NCBI GenBank assembly: GCA_905221605.1
Contig: CAJNDS010002174.1
Location: 348,408-412,407, forward strand
Direction: 5' to 3'
Length of the DNA: 64,000 nucleotides
Source of the DNA: Symbiodinium natans
Lineage: Eukaryota; Sar; Dinophyceae; Suessiales; Symbiodiniaceae
A program made the translations under genes and the position numbers. Below, piece after piece: positions 41,292 through 52,900 of the stretch. The notes under the pieces were generated by a model. It saw nothing but the letters and a program-made list of their open reading frames with translations. It did not search any database and was not told the DNA's origin. Numbering within the stretch: position 1 is the first letter of the stretch; the number at the start of each line of letters is the position of its first letter.

Positions 41292-42176
41292 GTTTAGGGT
41301 TTAGGGTTTAGGGTTTAGGGTTTAGGGTTTAGGGTTTAGGGTTTAGGGTTTAGGGTTTAGGGTTTAGGGTTTAGGGTGCATGGAGTCTGCTGGGAGGTTC
41401 ATGGGTACTTAGAGGAGTAGGGTTAGAAGTACGGGAACTATGCTTCCGCACCTTATGTAGGGGACTCAAAAAACCTACTTACTATAAGCACTCATGAGTC
41501 TTCAAGTAGGGGTTTTGGGTTTCGGGTTTAGGGTGACCTCGAGTGGGCCCTAATTCCTGTTTTAGTTTGTTGTTGTATGGTTGTTTCTGGTCTTTTTTGT
41601 TTTTTTTTGGGGGGGGGGGGGGGGGGGGGGGGGCTTACGTTCCCTTCTACGCCCTTCTAAGCCACAAAGGCTTCCCCTTTCCATTCCTAGGTTGCTCTTG
41701 GGTTCTCGGAGTCTTAGTCAGGGTTTTACGTGGCATTATGGGGGTGTTATGGAGCATTGTAAGGTTCAGTGGCCTCCAGGGCTGTTGGCTTAACGGTTTA
41801 GGGTTTTGGGTCTTGGGTTTCGGGTTTTGGGTTTTGGGTTTTAGGTTTAGGGTTTTTCGGGGGTTTCGGGCTGTTAGCAAAGGGGTGGAACGAGTCCCTT
41901 ACACACTGCGCTGGGGAGCGGCTACCGCTTTGTTTGCGAAGTTGATGAGGGTTCAGATGTCTTGTGGACCGCCAGTCGGCGGGCGCATGCTCCTGGCTAC
42001 AGTAATAGATTAGTAATGGATTATAAGTATGATGATAATTTTTATTCTTATTGTCATTACTATTGTTCTTTTCTTAGTTTCATTCTGACTATTATTCTTC
42101 TTATTGATTAGCTATTCTTATCATAGTTGCAGAACTTCGTCCGGGGCAATATGCTCTTGCCCCATAGAGCCCACAG

Positions 42177-42253
42177 CCCACGAATCTGAGGATGAGGCTG
42201 CACCCTCGATGGATGGAGATGGCTGCGAAGAGCGGGCTGGCTGCAACCGATAA
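42177..42253 (+). CDS. Candidate acidic exon, possible gene end
   Basis: Acceptor GAGCCCACAG; split codon, HESEDEAAPSMDGDGCEE, RAGCNR and TAA. Immediately followed by a long G run and a family-H element (42258-42412). Confidence 0.5.
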
Positions 42254-42614
42254 AGAAGTCTACTTTGGGGGGGGGGGGGGGGGGTGGGGAATAATTGCTA
42301 ATCGTATTCCCTTATGATCCCTTTTTAGTTATACGCTGTGTACGATAACAATTAACCCCCCCCCCCCTCCCCAAAGAAAAAAACCTATTGTAATTATTAA
42401 AGCTCGTTTTTTAAGCCCTAAACTCCCCAGTCATCAAGGGCACAGCCCTAAACCTTCACAGTAAGAAGCGACAATGGTTTGACTAAGGCCAGGTCACCAA
42501 TATGTGAGAAGCCACTACTACAAGTACTCCAAAGCATCTTCCATAAGCTCTAAACCCTAGCGGATTCGGTTGACGTTTGTTTGCCTAAACCCTAAACCCT
42601 AATCTGGGCTCTGC

Positions 42615-42707
42615 ATGGCCGAAGAACTAGCGTGCTCGGTCGAAGCGCATGTTCAGCAGATCCTTGCCAGGTTCCTTGCGGTCCGGTCTTTTAGTGATTA
42701 CATCGCT
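42615..42707 (+). CDS. Candidate first exon (ATG), 31 codons
   Basis: ATG then AEELACSVEAHVQQILARF and LAVRSFSDYIA; donor GTTTAGGG in phase 0. It could be the start of the channel gene or of a separate gene. The next exon candidate (42743, DEDSQSTMSQSPNKN or KMKTVKARCRKARIR) is only 35 bases away, so both cannot be ordinary neighbouring exons. Confidence 0.5.
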
Positions 42708-42981
42708 GTTTAGGGTCTAGGGTTTGATATGTGATAGAGCAGAAGATGAAGACAGTCAAAGCACGATGTCGCAAAGCCCGAATAAGAACGGTTTAGGGTC
42801 TGGGCGTCCGGGTTTTGAAGCCCCCCCCCCCCTCAATCACACACCAATCGTGAGTAAAGGCCTTGAGCACTGTAAGCTCTCGGCGGCAAAAAAAGTCCAC
42901 CTGGACCCTACACCCTAAACCGTAAACCCTCAACCCTAAACCCGAAACCCTAAACCCTAGACCCTAAGCGCTAAACCTGAG

Positions 42982-43048
42982 AACGCTATATGCTTTCGAG
43001 GCAACCTCAACCCTGGCAAGCACGGCGTTCGGCGTTCCATGCGCCATG
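42982..43048 (+). CDS. Candidate exon
   Basis: Acceptor CTAAACCTGAG; one-base start, TLYAFEATSTLASTAFGVPC and AM; donor GTGAGC (near consensus), phase 0 end. Confidence 0.6.
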
Positions 43049-43076
43049 GTGAGCGCCTGGCGCTCAGATCCCTATC

Positions 43077-43183
43077 TTGGTAGCCCAGTAGTGCCCTATT
43101 CCCTGTTTTGGGGGTCAAGGCCCCCTTGAAAAGTAGCCAACCCCAAAAAGGGTGCCCTTATGATACAATGGTTACTGGGCATC
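43077..43183. mobile_element. Family-E inverted-repeat element
   Basis: Left TTGGTAGCCCAGTAGTGCCC, right AAGGGTGCCC...GGTTACTGGGC. Relatives at 59571-59695 and 11247-11372 are clear; diverged ones occur at about 22385-22525, 22880-22975, 30432-30525, 48308-48425 and 56430-56512. Confidence 0.9.
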
Positions 43184-43454
43184 CCTAAACCCTAAACCCT
43201 ATGGCCTATGTGGTTACCGGGTGGGCTGCCAAGTTTTACGGGTATCCCAGGCCGAAGTTTGGGGGGTGGTTTAGGGTTTAGGGGTTAGGGGTTAGGGGTT
43301 TAGGGGTTAGGGTTTAGGGTTTGGGGTTTAGGGTGCCCCAAACCCCAGACTTTGCAAGCTACCACCAAGCTACTTGGGCCTCCAGACTGATTCCTGAGTC
43401 AAGGGCTTCTTGGATTTAAGGCTGGTCACCCCCTCAAAACCCTCCCTCAACTGC

Positions 43455-43675
43455 GGTTTAGGGTTTAGGGTTTAGGGTTTAGGGTTTAGGGTTTAGGGTT
43501 CAGGGTTCAGGGTTAGGGTTTAGGGTTTAGGGTTTAGGGTTTAGGGTTTACGGTTTACGGTTTACGGTTTACGGTTTACGGTTTAGGGTTTAGGCTTTAG
43601 GCTTTAGGCTTTAGGCTTTAGGCTTTAGGGTTTAGGGTTCAGGGTTTAGGGTTTAGGGTTTAGGGTTTAGGGGGG
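43455..43675. repeat. TTTAGGG array with locally homogenised variant blocks
   Basis: Inside a canonical TTTAGGG run there is a block of about six TTTACGG units followed by about five TTTAGGC units, then canonical repeat again. Such blocks of one variant suggest slippage or unequal exchange after the array was made, rather than templated addition. Confidence 0.92.
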
Positions 43676-43840
43676 GAATCGGGGGAATACGGTGCCCCTT
43701 ATAAAGTGGTTCTGCACCTGTTTGAATTCCGTAGTGAGAGCTCGTAAAGGCATTCTTGAGCTCGGAGACCTCTACCCTGAATCCTAAACCCTAAGCCCCA
43801 ACCCTAAACCCTAAACCCTTATGTGGCGCGCGATGCTCAG

Positions 43841-43911
43841 GAAGCCTGTCAGTTGCTGGTACAAAGTCCCTTCGCCACGTTGAGGAAGAGGCCGCGTGGC
43901 GTGGTGCAAGG
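43841..43911 (+). CDS. Channel gene, candidate exon before S1
   Basis: Acceptor GATGCTCAG, donor GTTGGA. In the phase fitting the next exon it reads SLSVAGTKSLRHVEEEAAW and RGAR. Another frame (PYVARDAQEACQLLVQSPF from 43817) is also open. Confidence 0.45.
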
Positions 43912-46900
43912 GTTGGAGTCTAAGGCTTAGGGTTTAGGATGCAGGGTCTGGGATTCTATGTGTAGGGGCGAAACCCTAAACCCTAAACCCTAAACCCGTC
44001 TGTGCTGCTCTCTTAGGGGGGAGGGGGCAAGTGAAAATTTCGGGCCATAGCTCCTTCAAGAAGTAAACTTCTACTTCAACCCTTGCCTAGGGTTTAGGCT
44101 TTAGAAGTTTAGGGTTTAGGGTTTAGGGCTATGGTTAAGGGCTGGGGTTTAGGGTTTAGGGTTTAGGGTTTAGGGTTTAGGGTTTAGGGTTTAGGGTTTT
44201 GGGGTTTAGGGTTTAGGGTTTAGGGCTTCCGAAAGCCGAAAAGCCGCAGATCTCTGAGCACACCAGGACCCGGACGACATGATGCAGCAGCTCCAGCCCA
44301 AGTGTTTCTTGGTAGCTCAATACGAAACGTTTGACCTTTTTGGGTGTTGAGGTGTGTAGGTTTTAGGGTTTACGGTTTAGGGTTTCGGGCTAGTCCAACG
44401 CCGAAAAAGGCACCCCCTACAATCAGAAGGTTGCTGTAGCACCAAGCCGAACACCCTAAGTCCTAAACCCTAAATCCTAAACCCTAAACGCTAGATCCTA
44501 AATCCTAAGCCCTAAACCCTCCAACGTTAGGTTTTCTTCTTCTTCCACACAGCCCTGTTCGGGTTTGCTGGGACATCCTCGGCTTCTCGTCCGCAAGATC
44601 TTCGAGATTGCGTACCTCTTTTCCCCAGGGGGTTTAGGGCTTTACCTGGGACTCTAGTTGTCTACAGTTTAGTAGCAAGTACCCCTCAATTAGTAGGTAG
44701 AACCCATAAAACTGTAGGAAAAGAGAGTCCCAGGTAGGGTTTAGGGTTTATTTAGGATTAAGCCCCCACCCCCCAACACCGCCTTTGAAGATGCTAAGCC
44801 CTACTTGGAGGTTCATGGTACTTACTAATCAATTGTAACTGTACTTTCAACCCACTTGTAATTCAATTAAGTGCCCTCATATGGTTGGTTTTCTGTATAA
44901 GTACAGTTAGAAGTACAGTTATTATTGGTTAAAAAAGTACCATGAACCTCCAAGTAAACTGTAAAATTTTGGTTCGGCTGTGCTCAAAATCAGCAGCAAC
45001 AAGGTCAACAAGTCCACAATCCTGCCCAGAACCTAAACCCTAAACCCTGAACCCTAACTCTTGCCCATTCCAGGTCTCTGCCTTATCATCATGGACGCCT
45101 TCATGGTTCCCATCTCTTTGGCATGGGACGTCGGGATCGAGCCGATCGACATAGGCCCTAAACCCGAAACCCGAAACCCGAAACCCTAAACCCTAAACCC
45201 TAAGCATACCTCCTATAATAAGTGGTAGACAAGAATCGTAAGGAACATGCTAATTTAATCAGTATAAGAATCAATACTCAAGCCTTCCTTACAACCCACT
45301 CACGAACTTTGCGACCCGTGACGCCTTGTAGCAGCAAGAGTCAGAGGTTGCGGCCGTTCCCCTCAACCGAAACCCTAAACCTAAACCCTAAACCCTAAAC
45401 CCTACCTTCCCCGCCCCTGATAGGGAGCACGCTCATGTGCATCTCCTTCCTGATGGCCTTCAGCTACTGGTCCTCCGACGCTGCCCAGCTTCCAGTAGGT
45501 AGCTATCCCTTCACGGGGGCGTTTGGGGCCCCCTCTGTTGTTCTATAGGGGTTTTAGAGGATCTATGGGGCCTGTTGGGGAGGTATAAGGGGACCCTTCA
45601 GGTGTGTATATCTTGTGGGGCTTCCGGGTGTTAAGATTTGTTGGGGGCTTAGAGGGTCAAACACAGGGGATTGCAGGGCCAAATGAGTTGATAGGGTGCA
45701 TGTAGGGTTTATCGGGCTTAAGGGTTTAGGGTGTAGGGTTTAGTAAACCCTAAACCCTAAACCCTAAACTTTAAACCCTAAACCCTAAACCCTAAACCCT
45801 AAACCCTAAACCCTAAACCCTAAACCCTAAACCCTAAACCCTAAACCCTAAACCCTAAACCCTAAACCCAAGGCAGAGTTGAACTATGTACATACAGCCT
45901 CGCAGCCCCACGATAATTCTTGCTATCCTAAATAAACTGTTTAAGGTATAGACACAAACGGTTGGTTCTCCAAATTAAGCACCCCCCCCCAAAAAAAAAA
46001 AAAAAGAGAGACAAAAAACAGACGTATTTTAGAGAACTAGCCTTTTACGTTGAATACAAACAACGATTCCCTGCTTGAAGGTTCATGGCTAGTCGTAAAG
46101 TAGGGTTAGAAGTCCCCCCCCCAAATAATGTATACAACCATAGCTTCCCAGCTTAGAACCCTACTTAATACGTACCCCATCATCCCTAACCCCTAAACCT
46201 ACACTACTAATTGCTTGAGAACCCCCAAAAATGCAAAACACTTTTGCTTATAAGGGTAATATAGGGATTACTATGTTTCATTCTTTTGCGGTTCTTAAGC
46301 AAACAGTAGTACACCCTATACACCCTAAACCCGATGGGTAGTTCGCAGCCAAGGTTTTCATGACCTTGAATACCGGCTTCTATTCTCAGGGCCGGCTCGT
46401 CCCTGGGAGCTGAGTTTTGAGTTTTTGGGTTCACGGGGATGTTCGGGTTTACCTGACACCCTGCAACAAGTTCCCAAAAACCCTAAACCCTAAACCCTAA
46501 ACCCTAAACCCTGAACCTAGGGTATCTTACAAGGTTAATACAGGGGCCCTCGGCTCGCGGGCCTTGGTAGACTTTCTGGCGTCTGGGGGCTCTTGGCAAC
46601 TCGTCTTTCTGAGCGTGGGCTTTGTGGCGTGAGGCCGCTGCCGCAGATTCTGTGGGGATACCCTAAACCCTAAACCCTAAACCCTAAACCCTAAACCCTA
46701 AACCCTAAACCCTAAACCCTAAACCCCTTTAGGGGTTCAGTTCGGGATTCAGAAGGGCTTGGGCCGAGCATGTTCGGTGGCCTGAGGTGCTTGATCGAGG
46801 ACTGATCTTCTGCAACTACTTCAAGACGTGGCATCTTGAGCTGCAGTTGTGTTAGGGTTTAGGTTTAGGGTTTAGGGTTTAGGGTTTAGGGTTTAGGGTT

Positions 46901-49900
46901 TAGGGTTTAGGGTTTAGGGTTACTAGTGTCGTCTTCCTTTCAAGTCCTCGCTAGGTAGGGTTTTGGGATGTTTTGTCTTTTCCCTTATTGGGTTTAAGAG
47001 GATCATTTTTCATGACTATTTTTTCAGAGGGTTCTGAGGGCCCTCCTAGCTCAACTATAGGGTTTAGGGTTTAGGGTTTAGGGTTTAGGGTTTAGGGTTT
47101 TCATATTCCTCTTGCAAAGCAGCTGCCTGTCTCGTACATTCGGTCGCTGTGACTACACAGCTGGCTCTCCCCGTTGTTTGTTTAGGGTTTAGGGTCTAGG
47201 GTCTAGGGTTTAGGGTTTAGGGTTTAGGGTTTAGGTTTTAGGGTTTAGGGTTTAGGGTTTAGAGTCTAGGCTTCAGAGTGACTGAGCAGCCACATTGGCT
47301 GCCTTGGCTTGGGTTGCATCATATTCCATGCCATTCAGCATCTTGGTATTGTGATGTCATTTGACATCCTCAACCCTAACCCTAAACCCGAGGCCCGGAT
47401 TTCCACACACAGCGCACGGTGTGCCAGCATGCATGACTCCTTGCGCTGCAGCCACCAGTACATGCAAGACATCTACATCATGCAGAAAGCAGCGGTGCTT
47501 GCTTTGGGGAGGGTTGGGTTTGCAGGGTCGGGCACTGTTTGGAAAGTAAGCACTCGAATCTAAACCTGAAACTAAATATTGCCCGCTCCCGCGCGAAGTC
47601 CTGCTGCCGTGCCTCCCGACCCATGGCCTTTCCCATCCGCAACTTCCCCGGAAGCTGTCTAGGGCTCCGAGATACTTCAAAGGGTTTATGTTAAACTAAG
47701 TTTGGGGTTCATAAGGCTTATAGGGTTTTTTGTTAAACTAAGTTAGGGGCTTGATAAGGCTTCTAGGGGTTTATGTTAAACTAAGTTAGGGGTTTATAAG
47801 GCTTATAGGGGTTTATGTTAAACTAAGTTAGGGGCTTATAAAACCTCGCCTTGGTTCTAGGGTCCGGGGTTACTTATAGGGTTTATGTCAAACTAAGTTA
47901 CCCTAAACCCTAAACCCTAAGCCCTAAACCCTAGACCCTAAACCCTAAACCCTAAACCCTAAACTTGGTTTTAGGGTCTGGGTTTTGGGGCCCCGAGGCT
48001 CTGGGGTTTAGAAGGGGAGTTTTCTCTGCTTTGATCCTTGTCTGAGGCTACTCTTCGACCTCTTGCTGGTCTCGTTGGATGCGGTGGACTAAGAAAGGGT
48101 TTAGGGTTTAGGGTTTAGGGTTTAGGGTTTAGGGTTTAGGGTTTAGGGCCTCGCTTCAGGGTGATGGGTCCTGGTTTCGGCGGGATGCTTGGACAGAGTT
48201 GACAGTTGGTGGAACATCAGGAACATCACCACTCAGCCTAGACCCCTAGACGCCACATGCGGTAACGTCGCAGACACTTCATAGCAGCACAGTGCAATAC
48301 CTTGCAGGTAACTTTCTAAGGTGGCCAGTCGTGCCCTTATTCTCTTTTTTTGGGGGGCTTAGGTTCCCTTGTGAACCCGTCTAAGCAAACAAGTGCACCC
48401 AGTTTTAATCCTACCAGGGTAGGCTTTTCTCTACACTCTATAACCGTATGTCCCCTTAAAAAGGGGCATCTCTTTTTTTAACCTCGCCGTCTTTTTTTAA
48501 ACCTCGTGTCTTTATTTCAACCTCGTCATCTGGATTTGAACCTCGCCCCTTTTCCAGTCTTCTTTTTGACCTTACCCCGTCTGATGTTTAACCTCGTCTA
48601 TCTTAATTTCCTCTCTGCGGCTTATTTCCCCAGGCAGAGAGAATCTTAAAACCAACCTCGGAAATCTGATTTCCAACCTCGTCTGTCTCATTTCCAACCT
48701 CGTCCGTCTTATTTAAAACCTCGCCGAAGGCATGGTCCCACAAGGCCCAGCCCAGCTGGCCGGCCCAGCCAGAATGAAGGGCGGAAGGGCTTTTTTGCTT
48801 AAGGGCTCAGGGTTACCGCCCCCCTCGCCCCTCGCACACGTCACCATTCCCCCGCACCCACCGTTCCCGCCATTTCCCACCATCACCCCACCATTTCTCG
48901 CCATTTCCCACCATTTCCCAACACCATTACCGCCAATACCCACCCTTACCCACCATTCCCACCATTACCCACAACCCACCGTGCCCACCATTAGCCACCC
49001 TTCCCACCATTACGTGGCGCTGGTGGGTAATGCAAGGGTGGGTACTGGCGGGTGATCGTGGGGTGGGCAATGGTGGGAATGGTGGGTAATCGTGGGAAGG
49101 GTGTGGCACGCTGGGAATGGTGGCTAAAATGGTGGGAATTGTGGGTCATGGGTGGGCCACGGTGGGTTGGTAAGGGTGGGTAATGGTGGGCACTGCTGCG
49201 TAATGTAGGCAATGATGGTGTGCTGCAATACCCACCATCCGCACCCTTGTCCACCATTACCCACCAACACCCACCATTCTCACCCAAACCATTGCCAACC
49301 GCCATTCCAAACCACCGCCGCCGTTACCCGATGACCCGAACCCACCATTCCCACCATTGTCTACCATTCCCGCCAGTCCCACCAAACCAATCACTACCCG
49401 CAATACCCACCATTACCCACCACCAGCCGTTCTGCACCATTGCCCACCCTTGCCCACCATTCTCGCCGTTACCCGCCGTCCCACCACGACCCACCATTGC
49501 CCACCAATCACCCACCAGCTCCACCATTACCCACCATCTCCCTCCCTGCCCGCGATTCCCCCTTCCCACCATGATTAAACCACTACCCGCCATTCATTCC
49601 CCGCACCCACATGTACCGCAAGTATCGTCGGGTAATGGTGGAATGTTGGGGGTTGGTGGGATGGTGGGAATGGTGGGTAGTGGTGGGCAATGGTGGGTAA
49701 TGGTGGGTATAATGGTGGGTCAATGGTGGAAATGGTGTTTAATGGTGGGCAATGTTGGGAACGGTGGTTGATTGTGGTGTTGGTGGGTACTCGAAGGTAC
49801 TCAATAATGGTGCGTAATGGTGGGAAATTAATGGTGGGCAGGGATGTAATTGTGGGTCATGGTGGCAAGGGGGAATCGTGGGAACAGTGGGCAACGGTGG

Positions 49901-52900
49901 GCGATGGTGGGTAATGGCGGGAATCATGGAGAGCGGTGCGTGTGCGGGCGATGGGAAGGGTGGCTAATGGTGGGTAGGGGTGGATAACGGTGGGTATTTA
50001 TGGGTACGGGAATGGTGGGTATTGGTGGGTAATGTTGAGGAATGGTGGGACATGGTGAGAATGTGGGTGATGGTGGGAAATGGTGGGTGCTGGTGGGAAA
50101 GAATGTTGGGCAGTGGTGGGTAAAGATGTTAATGGTGGGACTGGCGGGAATGGTAGGCAACGGATGGCAACGGTGGGAATGGGGGGAATGGCGAGTAATG
50201 GTGGGTAATGTTGGGTAAGGGTGGGTGATCGTGGATTGGTAATGGTGGGAATGGCGGGAATGGTGGCTAGTGGTGCGAATGGTGGGTAAAGGTGGGTAAG
50301 GGGGGAGTAGTGGGTATGCTGTTGGAAAAGGTGGGAACGGTGAGAGTGGTGGGTAATGTTGGATATGGTGGGATATGGTGGGTGTTTATGGGAAATGGTG
50401 GGAATGGTGGGAAGCCCTCACCCGCTATTACCCACCATTCTCACCGCTACCATTGCCCACCATTCCAACCATTGCCTACCATTTCAGTTTCCCGCCATTC
50501 CTATACCGTTACCAACCATTACCCACAATTACCCACCAATACCCTCCCACCGTTACCCATCAGTCCCATCTTTACCCACCATGACCCACCGTACCCACCA
50601 TGCCCACCAGGACCTGCCATTCTCACCAGTACCCGCCGTTCCCACCTTTCCCCCCATCGCCCACCAGTTCTCTCCATTACCCAACACCATTACCCGCCAG
50701 TACCCACCATTCCCACCATTCCCACCATACCCACCATTACCCGCCATTGCCCGCCATTGCCCGCCATTGCCACCGCTACCAATAAATACCCACCATTATC
50801 CACTATTGCCCGCCATTTGATACTCTTCCCACCATTACCCACTATTACCCACGAGTGCCCACCAGTATCGACCTACCCACCATTACCCACCACGACCCAA
50901 CATCGCCCGCCTTTCCCACCATCCCACCATTCCCCAACATTCCACCATTACCCGACATTACACCCACCATTCCCACCTTTCACGCTATTACCCACTCCCC
51001 CTTACCCACCATCACCCACCATTCCCACCACTAGCATTGCCCACCGACTACTCCCCCTTACCCGCCTTTACCCACCATTCGCAGCATGACCCACCATTCC
51101 CACCATGACCCAGCCTTAACCACCCTTACCACCATTGCCTACCATTCCCACCATTGCCTACCATTCCCGACAGTCCCACAATGAACATCTTTCACCATTC
51201 CCACCACACGAGCCAGCATTCCCACCAGCACCCACGAGAACCCACCATCACCCACCACTTCTCACCATTTCCCACCATTACCCAACACCATTTCCCACCA
51301 ATGCCCACCATTCCCACCATTACGCATAAATACCCGCCGTTATCCACCACTGCCCACATTCGCCACCCTTCGCACCATTACGCACCGTTACCCACCTGTA
51401 TCGACCATTGCCACGATTACCCACAATTCCACCATTCCCGCCAATACCAACTCTTACCCACAATGCCCACCATCACCCGCCATCCTCGAAAATGTATTCA
51501 CCACACCGTTCTCCACGATTCCCGCCATTGCTCATCAATACCCACCATTCCCGCCATTACCCACCATCGGCCACCGTTGCCCCACCATTCCCACGATTCC
51601 CCCTTCCCACCATGACCCACCATTACATTGCGAGCGCCCAGGGGGTCCGCTAATTGATGTTGCCCCACTTGCCCCACTTGCCCCACTTGCCTTTCCAGAA
51701 GAGCTAATTGATGTTGCCCCACTTGCCCCACTTGCCCCACTTGGTGGCCCGGAAAAGCTAATTGATGTTGCCCCACTTGCCCCACTTGCCCCACTTGCCC
51801 CACTTGCCCCACTTGCCCCACTTGCCCCACTTGCCCCACTTGTAATCCCTGCTGCCTGGGTAACTGGGGCAAGTGGGGCAAGTGGGGCAAGTGGGGCAAG
51901 TGGGGCAAGTGGGGCAAACCCCCCCTCGCCTCGCCGCGCCACAAGTCTGCCTCAAATCAGGCTGCGTTTGAGGCAGACTTATGGTTGTAGGGCAGGCCCT
52001 AGCCAAGTAGAACCTTGAGTGCTGTTGGACCCTAAAATGACCCTAAAATGACCAACCTAGCCACACGTCTGCCTCAAATCGGGCTGCATTCAAGGCAGAC
52101 CTGTGGCTGGGGCTGGTTGGGGGCAGACCCTAGCCAAGTAGAACCTCGAGTGCTATTGGACTCGGACAGACCCTAAAGTAACCAACCAGCCACAAGTCTG
52201 CCTCAAATCTCGCTGCAATTGAGGCAGACTTGTGGCTGGGACTCGTTGAGGGCATACCCTTGCCATGTAAAACCTCAAGTGCTATTGGACTCGGACACAC
52301 CCTAAAATGATCTGGGGCCAGTAGGGCAAGTGGGGCACGTGAGGCAAGTGGGGCAAGCGCCCCCCCCCCCTCCCCCCACCCCTTGGCCTCGCCGCGCCAC
52401 AAGTCTGCCTCAAACCTGGCTGCCACTTGCCCCGCTTGCCCCACTTGCCCCACTTGCCCCACTTGCCCCACTTGCCCCACTTGCCCCACTTGCCGCGCTT
52501 GCCCCGCTTGCCCCACGCCCCACTTGCAGGGTGGGCTGGGGTAGGAGGGGGGCGAGTGGGCAAGTGGGGCAAGTGGGGCAAGTGGGGCAAGTGGGGCAAG
52601 CGGGGCAAGCGGGGCAAGTGGCAGAAATCACTTAGCGGTTAAGGCAGGGCAAGTGGGGCAAGTGGGGCAAGTGGGGCAAAGTGGTTTTCGGTAAGGGAGC
52701 ACAGCAAGTGGGGCAAGCGGGGCAAGTGGCAGAAATCACTTAGCGGTCCCCGTTTGCACGCGCACTGCACCATTACATCACTACTCACCATTAATTACTG
52801 TACCCACCTGTACGCACCATTATTGAATACCTACGATTTCTCGCCACCACAATCAAGCGCCGCTCCCAACATTGCCCACTATTAAACACCATGTCCTACC

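Noticed and set aside
49220-51944. Pro/His/Thr-rich and Gly/Trp-rich frames of up to 265 codons
   Set aside because: Repeat translations of the CCACCATTACC and CCCCACTTG minisatellites, open on both strands.
51650-52740. CRISPR array
   Set aside because: Units are 9-bp tandem repeats with no unique spacers, in eukaryotic context.
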